Source: an uncultured Mollicutes bacterium (GTDB taxonomy: Bacteria; Bacillota_I; Bacilli_A; RFN20; CAG-826). Taken from it: DNA of 64,000 nucleotides. Numbering within the stretch: the stretch's first letter is position 1; the number at the start of each line of letters is the position of its first letter. The stretch is from positions 62,001 through 126,000 of the forward strand of contig UQFN01000003.1 in NCBI GenBank assembly GCA_900540365.1, read 5' to 3'. A program made the translations under genes and the position numbers. Positions 24,875-34,173 of this stretch are shown here, piece by piece. The notes beneath the pieces are model-generated. The model saw nothing but the letters and a program-made list of their open reading frames with translations. It did no database searches and was not told where the DNA came from.

Positions 24875-25207
24875 TTATTTATTAATTTTTCTAATTTTTG
24901 TTTCAATATCAATTGGAACGATATCACACATTATTAATAAATCAGTTGTAACAATATCTTCAATACTATTTTTAACGTATTCTTCGTTTACATTAGCATT
25001 TATATCAACGTTAAAACGATAATAAACACGATTATCTTTTATTGTTACATTAACTTCATCATTAAGATTAATACCTTTTTTATTTGTTCTTTTAATAACT
25101 TCTTTAATACTATCTAAAGCATGAAGCCCTAAAGAAACAAATACTTTTTTAGATAAACATAAATCACCAATATTATTAAATTTATTTAAATAAATATAAC
25201 TTTGCAT
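24875..25207 (-). CDS. Asp23/Gls24 family protein
   Basis: A 110-residue protein of the Asp23/Gls24 (DUF322) family, whose members associate with envelope stress in Firmicutes. Recognised by the N-terminal Tyr-containing start, the LHALDSIKEVIKRTNKKGI segment, and the strand pattern of VTIKDNRVYYRFNVDINANVNE. It lies directly upstream of nusB, like Bacillus YqhY. GAGGG precedes the ATG. The sequence is diverged and short, so the family call is firmer than any function. Confidence 0.75.
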   Translation of the reverse strand: MQSYIYLNKFNNIGDLCLSKKVFVSLGLHALDSIKEVIKRTNKKGINLNDEVNVTIKDNRVYYRFNVDINANVNEEYVKNSIEDIVTTDLLIMCDIVPIDIETKIRKINK

Positions 25208-25219
25208 AAATTCCCTCGC

Positions 25220-27211
25220 TTATCTAATATGATCTAAAATAATTTTAGCGATACTTTCTTTAGTGAAACCAAAGTTTTTAATAACATCATTAGCTTTCCC
25301 ACTTGCTCCAAATTTATCAACACCGATGCTAAATTTAGCAAATTTATGCCATCCTAAAGTTGAACCCATTTCAATAGAAATTCGGTGAGCATAATCTTTT
25401 CCTAAAACACTAGTTTGATAAGCATTATCTTGGGCTTCAAAAAGTTCAACACAAGGCATACTAACAACACGAATATCTAATCCTAAAGAATATAAGTATT
25501 TTTTAACATCTAAAGCTAAACTTACTTCACTTCCACTAGCGATAATAGTAAATTCAGGATAATTTCCTCTTTCTTTAGAAATAATATAACCACCTTTTTT
25601 AACTAAATCATAGTTCGAACTATTTTTTAACAAAGGAAGATTTTGTCTAGTTAAAATGATTGCACTTGGAGTCTTATTACTTTCTAAGGCTAAACGATAA
25701 CTGGCATAAGTTTCTTTAGCATCACATGGTCTAAAAACATTTAAATTAGGAATTGCCCTTAAAGCAGCAAGTTGTTCAACTGGTTGATGAGTTGGACCAT
25801 CTTCACCGACTGCTAATGAATCATGTGAAAATAAATAAATTGATGGTAATTGTTGTAAGGCAGCCATTCTAATTGCTGCTTTACTATAATCACTAAAGAC
25901 AAGGAATGAACCAACATATGTTCTTAATCCACCATGTAATAAAATACCATTTGCAGCACTACACATAAAGAATTCACGAATTCCCCAGTTAATGTTAGTA
26001 CCTTTTCTATTTTTATATGAATAAGTTGTTCCATTTGCTAATTTAGTCATAACACTACTAGCAACATCAGCAGATCCACCTACAAAATTAGATAATAATT
26101 CATGATAATAATTTAAAACTCTTAAAGAGGTATTTCTTGTTGATTCACTATCTAATTCGTCCATTGCTAAATGTTTTTCATTTAAGTAATCTCTTACATT
26201 ATTAGTAGATAATTCCATAATTTTTGTATATAAATATGGATCATTTTCTTGAAGTTTACTAATAACATTTTGATATTTTTGATATGCAAGTTCCCCTCTT
26301 TTTAAGAAAGTATCTTTTAAATGATCATAAACTTCTTGAGGAATTTCAAACGGAGGATATGTATAACCATAACTTAATTTAGCATTTAAGCCATCTTCTT
26401 CTCCAAGTGGTGAACCATGAACTTTATTAGTTCCTTGATTTTTACTTCCATAACCAATAATAGTTTTAACCATAACTAAGGTTGGTTTATCAATTGAAAG
26501 TTGAGCATTACTAATAGCTCTTTTAATCTTTTTAAGATTATTACCATCTTTAACATAAATTACGTTCCAATGTGCGGATAAAAATCTTGTAATAACATCA
26601 TCATCGCTTGAATTTTTTAAAGCTCCATCAAGAGTAACATCATTACTATCATAGATTAAAATAAGTTTATTAAGGCGTTGTAAACCAGCAAAACTAATTG
26701 CTTCTTGAGAAATACCTTCCTCTAAACAACCATCACCACAAATACAATAAGTATAATGGTTATATAATTTTGAACCATATTGAGCACTTAACATTGTCTC
26801 AGCCATAGCCATTCCAACAGCTTGAGCAATACCTTGTCCAAGTGGACCACTTCCAGCATCAACTCCAGGAGTAACATTTACTTCAGGATGTCCAGGAGTT
26901 TTACTACCAAATTGTCTAAATTCTTGTAAATCATCAATTGATATATCATAACTACATAAATGTAAAATTGTATATAAAAGAGCACTTGCATGACCTGCAC
27001 TTAAAACAACACGGTCACGATTAATCCAATTTGGTTGAAATGGATTTGCAACAACAAAATCTTTATATAATTCATAAATAATCGGGGCAATTCCAAGACA
27101 AGCTCCAGGATGTCCACTTTTTGATTTGTTAATAATGTCAATACATGTTGCGCGAATACTTGCTACACATAATTCATCGACATTACGAATTTTCTTTAGT
27201 TTTTTTGCCAT
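25220..27211 (-). CDS. tkt: Transketolase
   Basis: Thiamine-diphosphate enzyme of the non-oxidative pentose phosphate pathway, 663 residues. The TPP-binding motif is GDGCLEEGISQEAISFAG, ending in the NDVTLDG segment. His residues near AGHASALLY and the catalytic YVGSFLVFSDY...LFSHDSLAVGEDGPTHQP region of the Pyr domain are present, with the C-terminal domain complete. AAAAGGAG is at good spacing. It sits between aspS and the Asp23-family gene in one leftward transcript, an unusual placement for a metabolic gene among translation genes. Confidence 0.96.
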   Translation of the reverse strand: MAKKLKKIRNVDELCVASIRATCIDIINKSKSGHPGACLGIAPIIYELYKDFVVANPFQPNWINRDRVVLSAGHASALLYTILHLCSYDISIDDLQEFRQFGSKTPGHPEVNVTPGVDAGSGPLGQGIAQAVGMAMAETMLSAQYGSKLYNHYTYCICGDGCLEEGISQEAISFAGLQRLNKLILIYDSNDVTLDGALKNSSDDDVITRFLSAHWNVIYVKDGNNLKKIKRAISNAQLSIDKPTLVMVKTIIGYGSKNQGTNKVHGSPLGEEDGLNAKLSYGYTYPPFEIPQEVYDHLKDTFLKRGELAYQKYQNVISKLQENDPYLYTKIMELSTNNVRDYLNEKHLAMDELDSESTRNTSLRVLNYYHELLSNFVGGSADVASSVMTKLANGTTYSYKNRKGTNINWGIREFFMCSAANGILLHGGLRTYVGSFLVFSDYSKAAIRMAALQQLPSIYLFSHDSLAVGEDGPTHQPVEQLAALRAIPNLNVFRPCDAKETYASYRLALESNKTPSAIILTRQNLPLLKNSSNYDLVKKGGYIISKERGNYPEFTIIASGSEVSLALDVKKYLYSLGLDIRVVSMPCVELFEAQDNAYQTSVLGKDYAHRISIEMGSTLGWHKFAKFSIGVDKFGASGKANDVIKNFGFTKESIAKIILDHIR

Positions 27212-27214
27212 ATT

Positions 27215-28960
27215 TTACTCCTTTTCAACTACTTTAATTCCTAAATCTTCTAATTGTTTGTCATCTACTGGACGAGGTGCATTTGACATTGGACAAACTG
27301 CACTCAAATTTTTAGGGAAAGCAATAACATCTCTAATATTATCAGTTCCACTTAAAATCATTGTTAATCGATCAAGACCGAATGCAAGTCCACCATGAGG
27401 AGGTGTTCCATACTTTAGAGCTTCAACGAAGAATCCAAATTTTCTTGAAATATCTTCATTTGTAAACCCTAAAACTTTAAAAATACGTTTTTGAACATCT
27501 TGATCGTAAATTCTTAAACTTCCACCACCAGCTTCATAGCCATTCATTACAATATCATAACTATAACTATAAACTTTATATGGTTCAGTTTCTAATTTAT
27601 CTAAATCTTCATCTTTAGGTCTTGTAAATGGGTGATGACATGGAGTAATTTCCCCTGTTTCTTCACTCTTTTCAAATAATGGGAAATTTACAACCCATAA
27701 AATATCATAAGTATTAGGAGCAATTAGATTAAGTTTTTTAGCAAGTAAACTTCTTAAAGCTCCTAAACCAAAATCTAAGTTCTTCTTAATATTACTTAAT
27801 CCAATTACAACTAAATCATTATTTTTTAAATCTAATAAATTAATAATTTTTTCTTGTTCTTCTTCGCTTAAGAATTTAATAATTGAACCTTCTAATTTAT
27901 TTGAAATCATTTTTAAGTAAATAAAAGATTTCATATTAAATTTATTAGCAGTTAAATTATATTCATCTTGAACTTTTCTTGAAGTTACATCAGCGACATT
28001 TTCGACTTTAATAGCTTTAATATATTTATTTGAAGTAAAAAAATCAGCGCTATTATATGCTAATATTTCTTTAATAGATATTAAATGCATATCAAAACGA
28101 GTATCTGGTTTATCACTACCATATTTATCGACAGCTTCATCATAATTTATACGACGTAATGGCAATTTAACATCATAATTTATAACATCTTTATATATTT
28201 TTTGAATTAATCCTTCAGTTAAAGTTAAGATTTGATCTTCTGAAAGAAAACTTGTTTCAATATCAATTTGTGTAAAATCTGGTTGACGATCTGCTCTTAA
28301 ATCCTCATCTCTAAAACATTTAGCAATTTGATAATATCTTTCAAAACCACTAACCATTAATAATTGCTTAAATAATTGTGGTGATTGAGGTAAGGCATAA
28401 AAAGAACCTTTATGAACTCTACTTGGAACTAAATAATCACGAGCACCTTCTGGAGTTGATAAAGTTAAAATTGGTGTTTCAACCTCAATAAAATCATGTG
28501 CATCTAAATATTCATGAACTGCTTTAACAATTTTTGCGCGAATCAAAAATCTTTTTTGCATACAAAGACGACGTAAATCTAAATAACGATATTTTAAACG
28601 TATATCTTCGAGTGCATCGGTTTCTTCTTGAATTAAAATTGGAGGATTTTCGCTTTTATTAATAACATTAATTTTTGAAGCAATAACCTCTATTTCTCCA
28701 GTTGCTAAATTAGGATTGGCAACTTCTTTTAAACTTACTTTTCCTTCAATTTGTAAAATGTATTCATTTCTAATTTCAGGAACTTCAATTTCATCAGTTT
28801 TAACTAAAACTTGAACAATACCATAACGGTCTCTTAAATCGATAAATAAAATACTTCCTAAATTTCTTCTTTTACTTACCCAGCCAATAATGCTAACTTC
28901 TTCGCCAAGATTAGTTTTTCTTAGTTCACCACAGTGGTGAGTTCTCTTAAATTCTTCCAT
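27215..28960 (-). CDS. aspS: Aspartyl-tRNA synthetase
   Basis: Class II aminoacyl-tRNA synthetase, 581 residues, bacterial type. It has an N-terminal OB anticodon-binding domain (LGSILFIDLRDRYGIVQVL), class II motif 2 FRDEDLRADRQPDFTQID, a GAD insertion domain, and motif 3 GGLAFGLDRLTMIL. AAAGGG precedes the ATG. It follows hisS by 10 bases, as in Bacillus hisS-aspS, so they share a transcript. Whether it charges tRNA-Asn as well depends on an asnS or gatCAB system that is not in the window. Confidence 0.97.
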   Translation of the reverse strand: MEEFKRTHHCGELRKTNLGEEVSIIGWVSKRRNLGSILFIDLRDRYGIVQVLVKTDEIEVPEIRNEYILQIEGKVSLKEVANPNLATGEIEVIASKINVINKSENPPILIQEETDALEDIRLKYRYLDLRRLCMQKRFLIRAKIVKAVHEYLDAHDFIEVETPILTLSTPEGARDYLVPSRVHKGSFYALPQSPQLFKQLLMVSGFERYYQIAKCFRDEDLRADRQPDFTQIDIETSFLSEDQILTLTEGLIQKIYKDVINYDVKLPLRRINYDEAVDKYGSDKPDTRFDMHLISIKEILAYNSADFFTSNKYIKAIKVENVADVTSRKVQDEYNLTANKFNMKSFIYLKMISNKLEGSIIKFLSEEEQEKIINLLDLKNNDLVVIGLSNIKKNLDFGLGALRSLLAKKLNLIAPNTYDILWVVNFPLFEKSEETGEITPCHHPFTRPKDEDLDKLETEPYKVYSYSYDIVMNGYEAGGGSLRIYDQDVQKRIFKVLGFTNEDISRKFGFFVEALKYGTPPHGGLAFGLDRLTMILSGTDNIRDVIAFPKNLSAVCPMSNAPRPVDDKQLEDLGIKVVEKE

Positions 28961-28970
28961 AATTTACCCT

Positions 28971-30260
28971 TTAATCGTGATGATGTTCTTCAACATCAAA
29001 TTTTTCATCTAAATATTCTAATAAATCGTCATTAGCGACAGTTTCTTGTTTTTCTAAAGCTAAGTCTTTAACGACAATATTTTTACTTTCTAATTCATTA
29101 TCACCAATAATTAAAGCATATTTGGCATTCCTTCTTTGAGCTTTTTTAAACATTTGTCCAAAATTTTTACTTTCTAAGCAAATATCACAACTATAGCCAT
29201 TTAATCTTAAAAAATTGGCAATTTTATTACTTTCATTAATAGCTTTTTCACCAAGAGGCATAATATAAATATCTAATCCTTCTTCTAAAGAATCAAATAA
29301 ATTATCATCATTCATTACATTAACTAATCTTTCGATTCCTAATGCTAAACCAACTCCTTCTAAATCTGGTCCACCAATTTCTTTAATTAAGTTTGCATAA
29401 TGTCCGCCACCACCGATGGCACCATAGTTTTTACCTAATTTAGAAGTATAATGGTATTCAAAAACTACTCCAGTATAATAATCTAAACCTCTAACTAAAG
29501 AATGGTCAATTTCATATTCAATTCCAATTTCATCAAGTGCTTTTAAAACATTATCGAAATGTTCTTTGGCATTTTTTGAATAAAATTTATCAAGGGTAGG
29601 TGCATCTTTGATAATTTCTTGGTCACTCTCAACTTTACAATCAAGAATTCTTAAAATGTTTTTTGTATATCTTTCCTTGCAATCTTCACACATTTGTTCG
29701 ATTTTTTCACCGAAATAACTTGTTAATGCTTTTTTATAGTCATTTCTAGTTTCTTGATCGCCTAAAGAATTAATTTTTAATTTTAAATTAGTAAATCCAA
29801 GCATTTTTAAGGCATTATATCCTAAAGCAATGACTTCGACATCACGATAAAAATTATTTACTCCACAACATTCAATACCAAATTGATTAAATTGACGGTA
29901 TCTACCTTGTTGAGGTCTTTCATAACGAAAATTAGGTCCTAAATAGTAAGCTTTTATAGGATAATCATTATTAGCAAAAAGCTTAGCATTAACCATACTT
30001 CTTATTGTTGAAGCAGTCATTTCAGGTCTTAAAGTTATTAATCTATTACCTTTATCTAAAAAAGTATACATTTCTTTACGAACTATATCGCTACTTTCAC
30101 CAACTGAACGATTAAATAATTCGTTACTTTCAATAATTGGGGTTCTAAACTCTTTATAATTATATAAAGTGGCAATTTTTGTTAATACTTCTTCAACGTA
30201 AGAGTATTTTGTTGCCTCTTCTAATATTACATCATGAGTTCCTTTTACAACATTAAACAT
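28971..30260 (-). CDS. hisS: Histidyl-tRNA synthetase
   Basis: Class II synthetase of 429 residues. Motif 1 region ESNELFNRSVGESSDIVRKEM, split by variable residues, is followed by motif 2 FRYERPQQGRYRQFNQFG, the histidine-A motif GLDYYTGVVFEY, and motif 3 GVGLALGIERL. The C-terminal anticodon-binding domain is complete. GAGGAT lies upstream of the ATG. The 69-base gap to relA is too short for a T-box, and none is seen. The tail ends with three histidines, which may be chance. Confidence 0.97.
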   Translation of the reverse strand: MFNVVKGTHDVILEEATKYSYVEEVLTKIATLYNYKEFRTPIIESNELFNRSVGESSDIVRKEMYTFLDKGNRLITLRPEMTASTIRSMVNAKLFANNDYPIKAYYLGPNFRYERPQQGRYRQFNQFGIECCGVNNFYRDVEVIALGYNALKMLGFTNLKLKINSLGDQETRNDYKKALTSYFGEKIEQMCEDCKERYTKNILRILDCKVESDQEIIKDAPTLDKFYSKNAKEHFDNVLKALDEIGIEYEIDHSLVRGLDYYTGVVFEYHYTSKLGKNYGAIGGGGHYANLIKEIGGPDLEGVGLALGIERLVNVMNDDNLFDSLEEGLDIYIMPLGEKAINESNKIANFLRLNGYSCDICLESKNFGQMFKKAQRRNAKYALIIGDNELESKNIVVKDLALEKQETVANDDLLEYLDEKFDVEEHHHD

Positions 30261-30329
30261 ATCAATATCCTCAATTATATAATTATATATAATTGTAACG
30301 ATAAAATAAAGAGTATTAGAAAAGAGTTT

Positions 30330-32507
30330 TTAATGAATTATGCGCTTAACATCGTAAATATCTTTAACATTTTTTAATATTTGAAAGGTATGATTTAATT
30401 CATTTAAATCACTAACATATATTTGACAATAAATAGATGAAGTTAAAGTTTCTGGATGTAATTTTGCTGATACTTCTGTTATTTTAATACGATTAGCACT
30501 TAAAGCATTCATAATATCGACTAATAAGTTATTACGGTCATTACATTCACATACTATGTCGACTGGATAATTTGATTTTTCAGTCAAAGTTTTCCAAAAA
30601 ACATCGATTGTACGGCTGGTATTTTTGACATTAGGACATTCTATTCTATGTACTGTAATTCCTTTTCCTTTTGTGACATATCCGATAATGTGATCACCAG
30701 GAATTGGTGTACAACAATTGCCTAAAGTAATTTTAAGCCCAGCTGTTGCACCATTAACATAAACTGGACAGTTGTCGTTGTCAGTATCATGCTTCTTAGA
30801 AAGGTTAATTGAAGTGTTTTCCTTACGCTTGATTTTTAAAAAATCAGAGATAAGAGCTGGGTTAGGATTATGATTGCTTACACCGATAAACAATTCATCA
30901 ATATTAGCAAAATGGTAGTTTTTCAGTACATTATCAGTTGATAATAAGTTAATCATTTGTTTTTCATCAATATCTCTTTCAGCAAAGAAATCAATACAAA
31001 TTTGTTTTCCTTTAGCAATTTTTTCTTCTTTTAACAACTCATTATTTTTCTTAACTAAAAACTTTTTAATATTTGACTTTGCAGTATTAGTTTTAACTAT
31101 ATTTAGCCAACCTTCATTAGGTCCTGGAGAAGTTTTTGAAACTTTAATATCAACAACATCGCCAGTTTTTAATACAGTATTTAAAGGTACTAAAACATTA
31201 TTAACCACTGCTCCTACAGCTTGATCTCCAACTTTTGTATGAACTCTATAAGCAAAATCTAAAGGTGTAGCTCCTCTTGGCAAATCAATTACTTTGCCTT
31301 TAGGTGTAAAAACATAAACATTTGCTTCAAAAATATCTTTTGATAAAGTTTCCATATATTCTTGAGCAGATTCATTAGTACTTTCATCGCTCATTGAAAC
31401 AAAATCTCTAAACCAATGCAATTTTTCTTCGATTTCTTCTTGTTCTTTTTTTGCATTATATTTTGATCCTTCTTTATAACGCCAATGTGCTGCAACACCA
31501 GTTTCTGCGATTTCGTCCATTTCTTTAGTTCTTATTTGCACTTCAAAGATATTACCATCACCTGCAACAATTGAAGTATGGAGTGATTGATACATATTTG
31601 GCTTTGGAACAGCGATATAATCCTTAAATCTACCAGGAATTGGTTTAAATTGTGCGTGAATTAAACCAAGAATCTCATAACAATTAATTTCGGTTTCAGT
31701 AATTATTCTTAAAGCTAAAACATCATAAATATCATCAAAAGAATGTCCTTTTAAATACATTTTTTTATAAATTGAATATATTGATTTAACTCTACTTTCA
31801 ATTTCAAATTGAATATTAGCTTTTAAAATAATATCAGCAATTTTTTTCTTTAAACTATCTAAAGCTTTACTACGATTTTTGATTTTGTTATTAAGGAGTT
31901 GAAAAATTTCGTTATATTTATCAGGTTCTAAAATTTTTAATGAAAGATCTTCAAGTTCACTTTCAATACGATAAATTCCTAAACGATGAGCAATTGGAGC
32001 GAATACATCGAGCGTTTCTTTTGCTAAAGCTTGTTGTCTTTCAGGTTTTAATGCTTGAATTGTACGCATATTATGCAAGCGATCAGCAAGTTTTATAATA
32101 ATTACTCGAATGTCTTTAGCCATTCCAAGAAAAATTTTACGACGATCTTCAGCTTCAAATTCAACTTGTGTTCGATGTGATAATTTTAAACGTTGAATTT
32201 TAGTTAGTGCATCGACTATTTTTGCACATTCTGGTCCAAATAATTTATTAATATCATCAATTGTAGTGTCGGTATCTTCTACAACATCATGTAATAAACC
32301 ACTAGCAATTGTTACTGGACCACCTTGTAAAGTAGCAATAATATAAGCTACTTCAATTAAATGATGAACATAAGGCTCACCACTTTTTCTATATATACCA
32401 GCATGTTTTTTGCAAACAAAAGCATAGGCGTCTTCGATTAATTTTTTACTTTTTTCATCAGAAATATAAGAAAGATATACTTCCTTTACTTCTTCAAAAG
32501 TGTGCAT
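30330..32507 (-). CDS. relA: Bifunctional (p)ppGpp synthetase/hydrolase (RelA/SpoT)
   Basis: Long RSH enzyme controlling the stringent response. Order: HD hydrolase domain with GLLHDVVEDTD, synthetase domain with MYQSLHTSIVAGDGNIFEVQIRT (split here as YQSLHTSIVAG), TGS domain (VFTPKGKVIDLPRGATPLDFAY), zinc-finger-like region and C-terminal ACT domain. Both catalytic halves look intact. I chose the ATG at 32507 (725 residues): GGTGG lies seven bases upstream and the protein then aligns with Bacillus RelA from its first residues. An ATG at 32567 would add 20 residues without a ribosome binding site. Confidence 0.95.
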   Translation of the reverse strand: MHTFEEVKEVYLSYISDEKSKKLIEDAYAFVCKKHAGIYRKSGEPYVHHLIEVAYIIATLQGGPVTIASGLLHDVVEDTDTTIDDINKLFGPECAKIVDALTKIQRLKLSHRTQVEFEAEDRRKIFLGMAKDIRVIIIKLADRLHNMRTIQALKPERQQALAKETLDVFAPIAHRLGIYRIESELEDLSLKILEPDKYNEIFQLLNNKIKNRSKALDSLKKKIADIILKANIQFEIESRVKSIYSIYKKMYLKGHSFDDIYDVLALRIITETEINCYEILGLIHAQFKPIPGRFKDYIAVPKPNMYQSLHTSIVAGDGNIFEVQIRTKEMDEIAETGVAAHWRYKEGSKYNAKKEQEEIEEKLHWFRDFVSMSDESTNESAQEYMETLSKDIFEANVYVFTPKGKVIDLPRGATPLDFAYRVHTKVGDQAVGAVVNNVLVPLNTVLKTGDVVDIKVSKTSPGPNEGWLNIVKTNTAKSNIKKFLVKKNNELLKEEKIAKGKQICIDFFAERDIDEKQMINLLSTDNVLKNYHFANIDELFIGVSNHNPNPALISDFLKIKRKENTSINLSKKHDTDNDNCPVYVNGATAGLKITLGNCCTPIPGDHIIGYVTKGKGITVHRIECPNVKNTSRTIDVFWKTLTEKSNYPVDIVCECNDRNNLLVDIMNALSANRIKITEVSAKLHPETLTSSIYCQIYVSDLNELNHTFQILKNVKDIYDVKRIIH

Positions 32508-32584
32508 TTTATAACCACCATTTTGTAAAATTACTTCATTACCCTCTGTTTTTGTTAAGTTTTCCATAAAATTATTTTACTACA

Positions 32585-34141
32585 TTAATTATTTTTGTCA
32601 TAATCAATTACCTTAAATTGAACACTTATTAAATTTTTAAATTTATTTAGTTCAAAAGTGCCATAAAAATTAACAAAATCATAATTAAATAGGTCATTAT
32701 CAAAATTAAAATATATTAGTGAAGAATTCATCGATAATTTCGTTATAATATGTTTTTTATCTTTGCTAAGAACTAAAGATGATGTTTTAAAATTGGATAT
32801 TTTAAAAATAGGTTTTGCAAAATCATGTCCAAATGGCCTAAAAGTATTAATTATTTGATAATTTTCAAAATTTATTTCAGAAAGATTAATTTCGACGAAT
32901 TGTTTATTTTCGTTATTTGAAGATGGACAATTACTAGCATATTCATTAACTTTATTTTTAAATTTTTCAAAATCTTCAACTTTTAAAGAAAAACCGCCAG
33001 CACAACTATGTCCACCACTAGTTAAAAGTAAATCACCAAGATACGAAAAACAATTAACGACATTAAAATTTTCTTTTGAACGTACACTTCCTTTATATAC
33101 ATCATGATTTTTAACTAAAATGAAAGTTGGCTTATTATACTTACTTAAATATTTATTCGCAATTAAACTAGCGAGTCCTTCTTTCATATCAATAATTTCT
33201 ACAATTGCATTATTTTCTAAATCAATATTTGAATTATTTAATAAAGCATCATTTAAAATTTCTTTTCTTTTTTCATTTACTAAATTAATCCATTTACCAT
33301 ATTTAGAAATTTTAATCTCATCAAGCGAAGTAAATAATCTTACCACATTAAAAATTGAATCATCATCCATTACTCTGCAAACTGCATTAATTTTTGGAGC
33401 AATATTAATTGCGATATCATTTTCAGTTATTTCATCTTCAGTTTCGCCAATTAAAGACATTATACTTGGGAATTTATATTCATTTATTAAGTTTAAGCCT
33501 AATCTAACAATCGTTCGATTATAATCTTTTAATGACATTAAATCACTTATAATTGAAATTGAACCAAGCGTTAAAAGATATGGATCAATTTTATTTAAAA
33601 ATGCTGTTGAGAAAATAAAAGATACGGCTCCAGCACTTGTATTAATTGGTAAAGAACTTAATTGTGGATGAATAATATATTTTGTATTTGGCAATTCGTC
33701 TTGAAGTAAATGATGATCTAAAATCACGCATTCCATATTTTTTTCATGTAAATAATTAACTTCATCTACTAAAGTTATCCCATTATCTACACAAATTATT
33801 ACTTCATAACCTAAATTTTTAAAAAAATCAATTTTAGAGATATTTAATCCATAACCATCTTTTTCTCTTGAAGGAATATAAAAACCAACTTTGTAATTAA
33901 TAGATTGAAACATATTATAGATAATTGATGTAGACATAATTCCATCACAATCATAATCACCATAAATTAATATTTTTCTATTTGCTTTAACACAATCATA
34001 CAAATAGGAAACTGTTTCATTTATGTTTTTAAACACTTCAAAAGAAGGAATATCTTCAAAAGTTACATCTTTTATTAATTTTTGATACTCCTCAAAATTT
34101 AAATTGTAATAATTAAGTAATCTTTCTAAAAATGTTTTCAT
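32585..34141 (-). CDS. recJ: Single-stranded-DNA 5'-3' exonuclease RecJ, short form
   Basis: DHH-family exonuclease for recombination and repair. Core motifs are present: YGDYDCDGIMSTSIIY (metal Asp residues), VDNGI, LDHHLL, and the DHHA1 signature SGGHSCAGGFSL near residue 375. At 518 residues it lacks the roughly 200-residue C-terminal part of Bacillus RecJ, so only the core and an OB-like tail remain. There is no Shine-Dalgarno. A terminator-like hairpin ends eight bases before the ATG, so expression may rely on readthrough. Confidence 0.92.
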   Translation of the reverse strand: MKTFLERLLNYYNLNFEEYQKLIKDVTFEDIPSFEVFKNINETVSYLYDCVKANRKILIYGDYDCDGIMSTSIIYNMFQSINYKVGFYIPSREKDGYGLNISKIDFFKNLGYEVIICVDNGITLVDEVNYLHEKNMECVILDHHLLQDELPNTKYIIHPQLSSLPINTSAGAVSFIFSTAFLNKIDPYLLTLGSISIISDLMSLKDYNRTIVRLGLNLINEYKFPSIMSLIGETEDEITENDIAINIAPKINAVCRVMDDDSIFNVVRLFTSLDEIKISKYGKWINLVNEKRKEILNDALLNNSNIDLENNAIVEIIDMKEGLASLIANKYLSKYNKPTFILVKNHDVYKGSVRSKENFNVVNCFSYLGDLLLTSGGHSCAGGFSLKVEDFEKFKNKVNEYASNCPSSNNENKQFVEINLSEINFENYQIINTFRPFGHDFAKPIFKISNFKTSSLVLSKDKKHIITKLSMNSSLIYFNFDNDLFNYDFVNFYGTFELNKFKNLISVQFKVIDYDKNN

Positions 34142-34148
34142 AAATCTA

Positions 34149-34171
34149 AAAAAGGCTTGTGCAGCCTTTTT
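34149..34171 (-). terminator. Intrinsic terminator between secDF and recJ
   Basis: Nine-base perfect arms (34149-34157 and 34163-34171), 5-base loop, then a T-run on the minus strand. It starts three bases after the secDF stop codon region and overlaps the leader position of recJ. Confidence 0.82.
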
Positions 34172-34173
34172 AA

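Noticed and set aside
33120..33524. A 134-codon open frame opposite recJ (and similar ones at 13096-13416, 27126-27398, 1055-1267, 39842-40156)
   Set aside because: They lie opposite well-supported genes, lack ribosome binding sites and have compositions expected of shadow frames.
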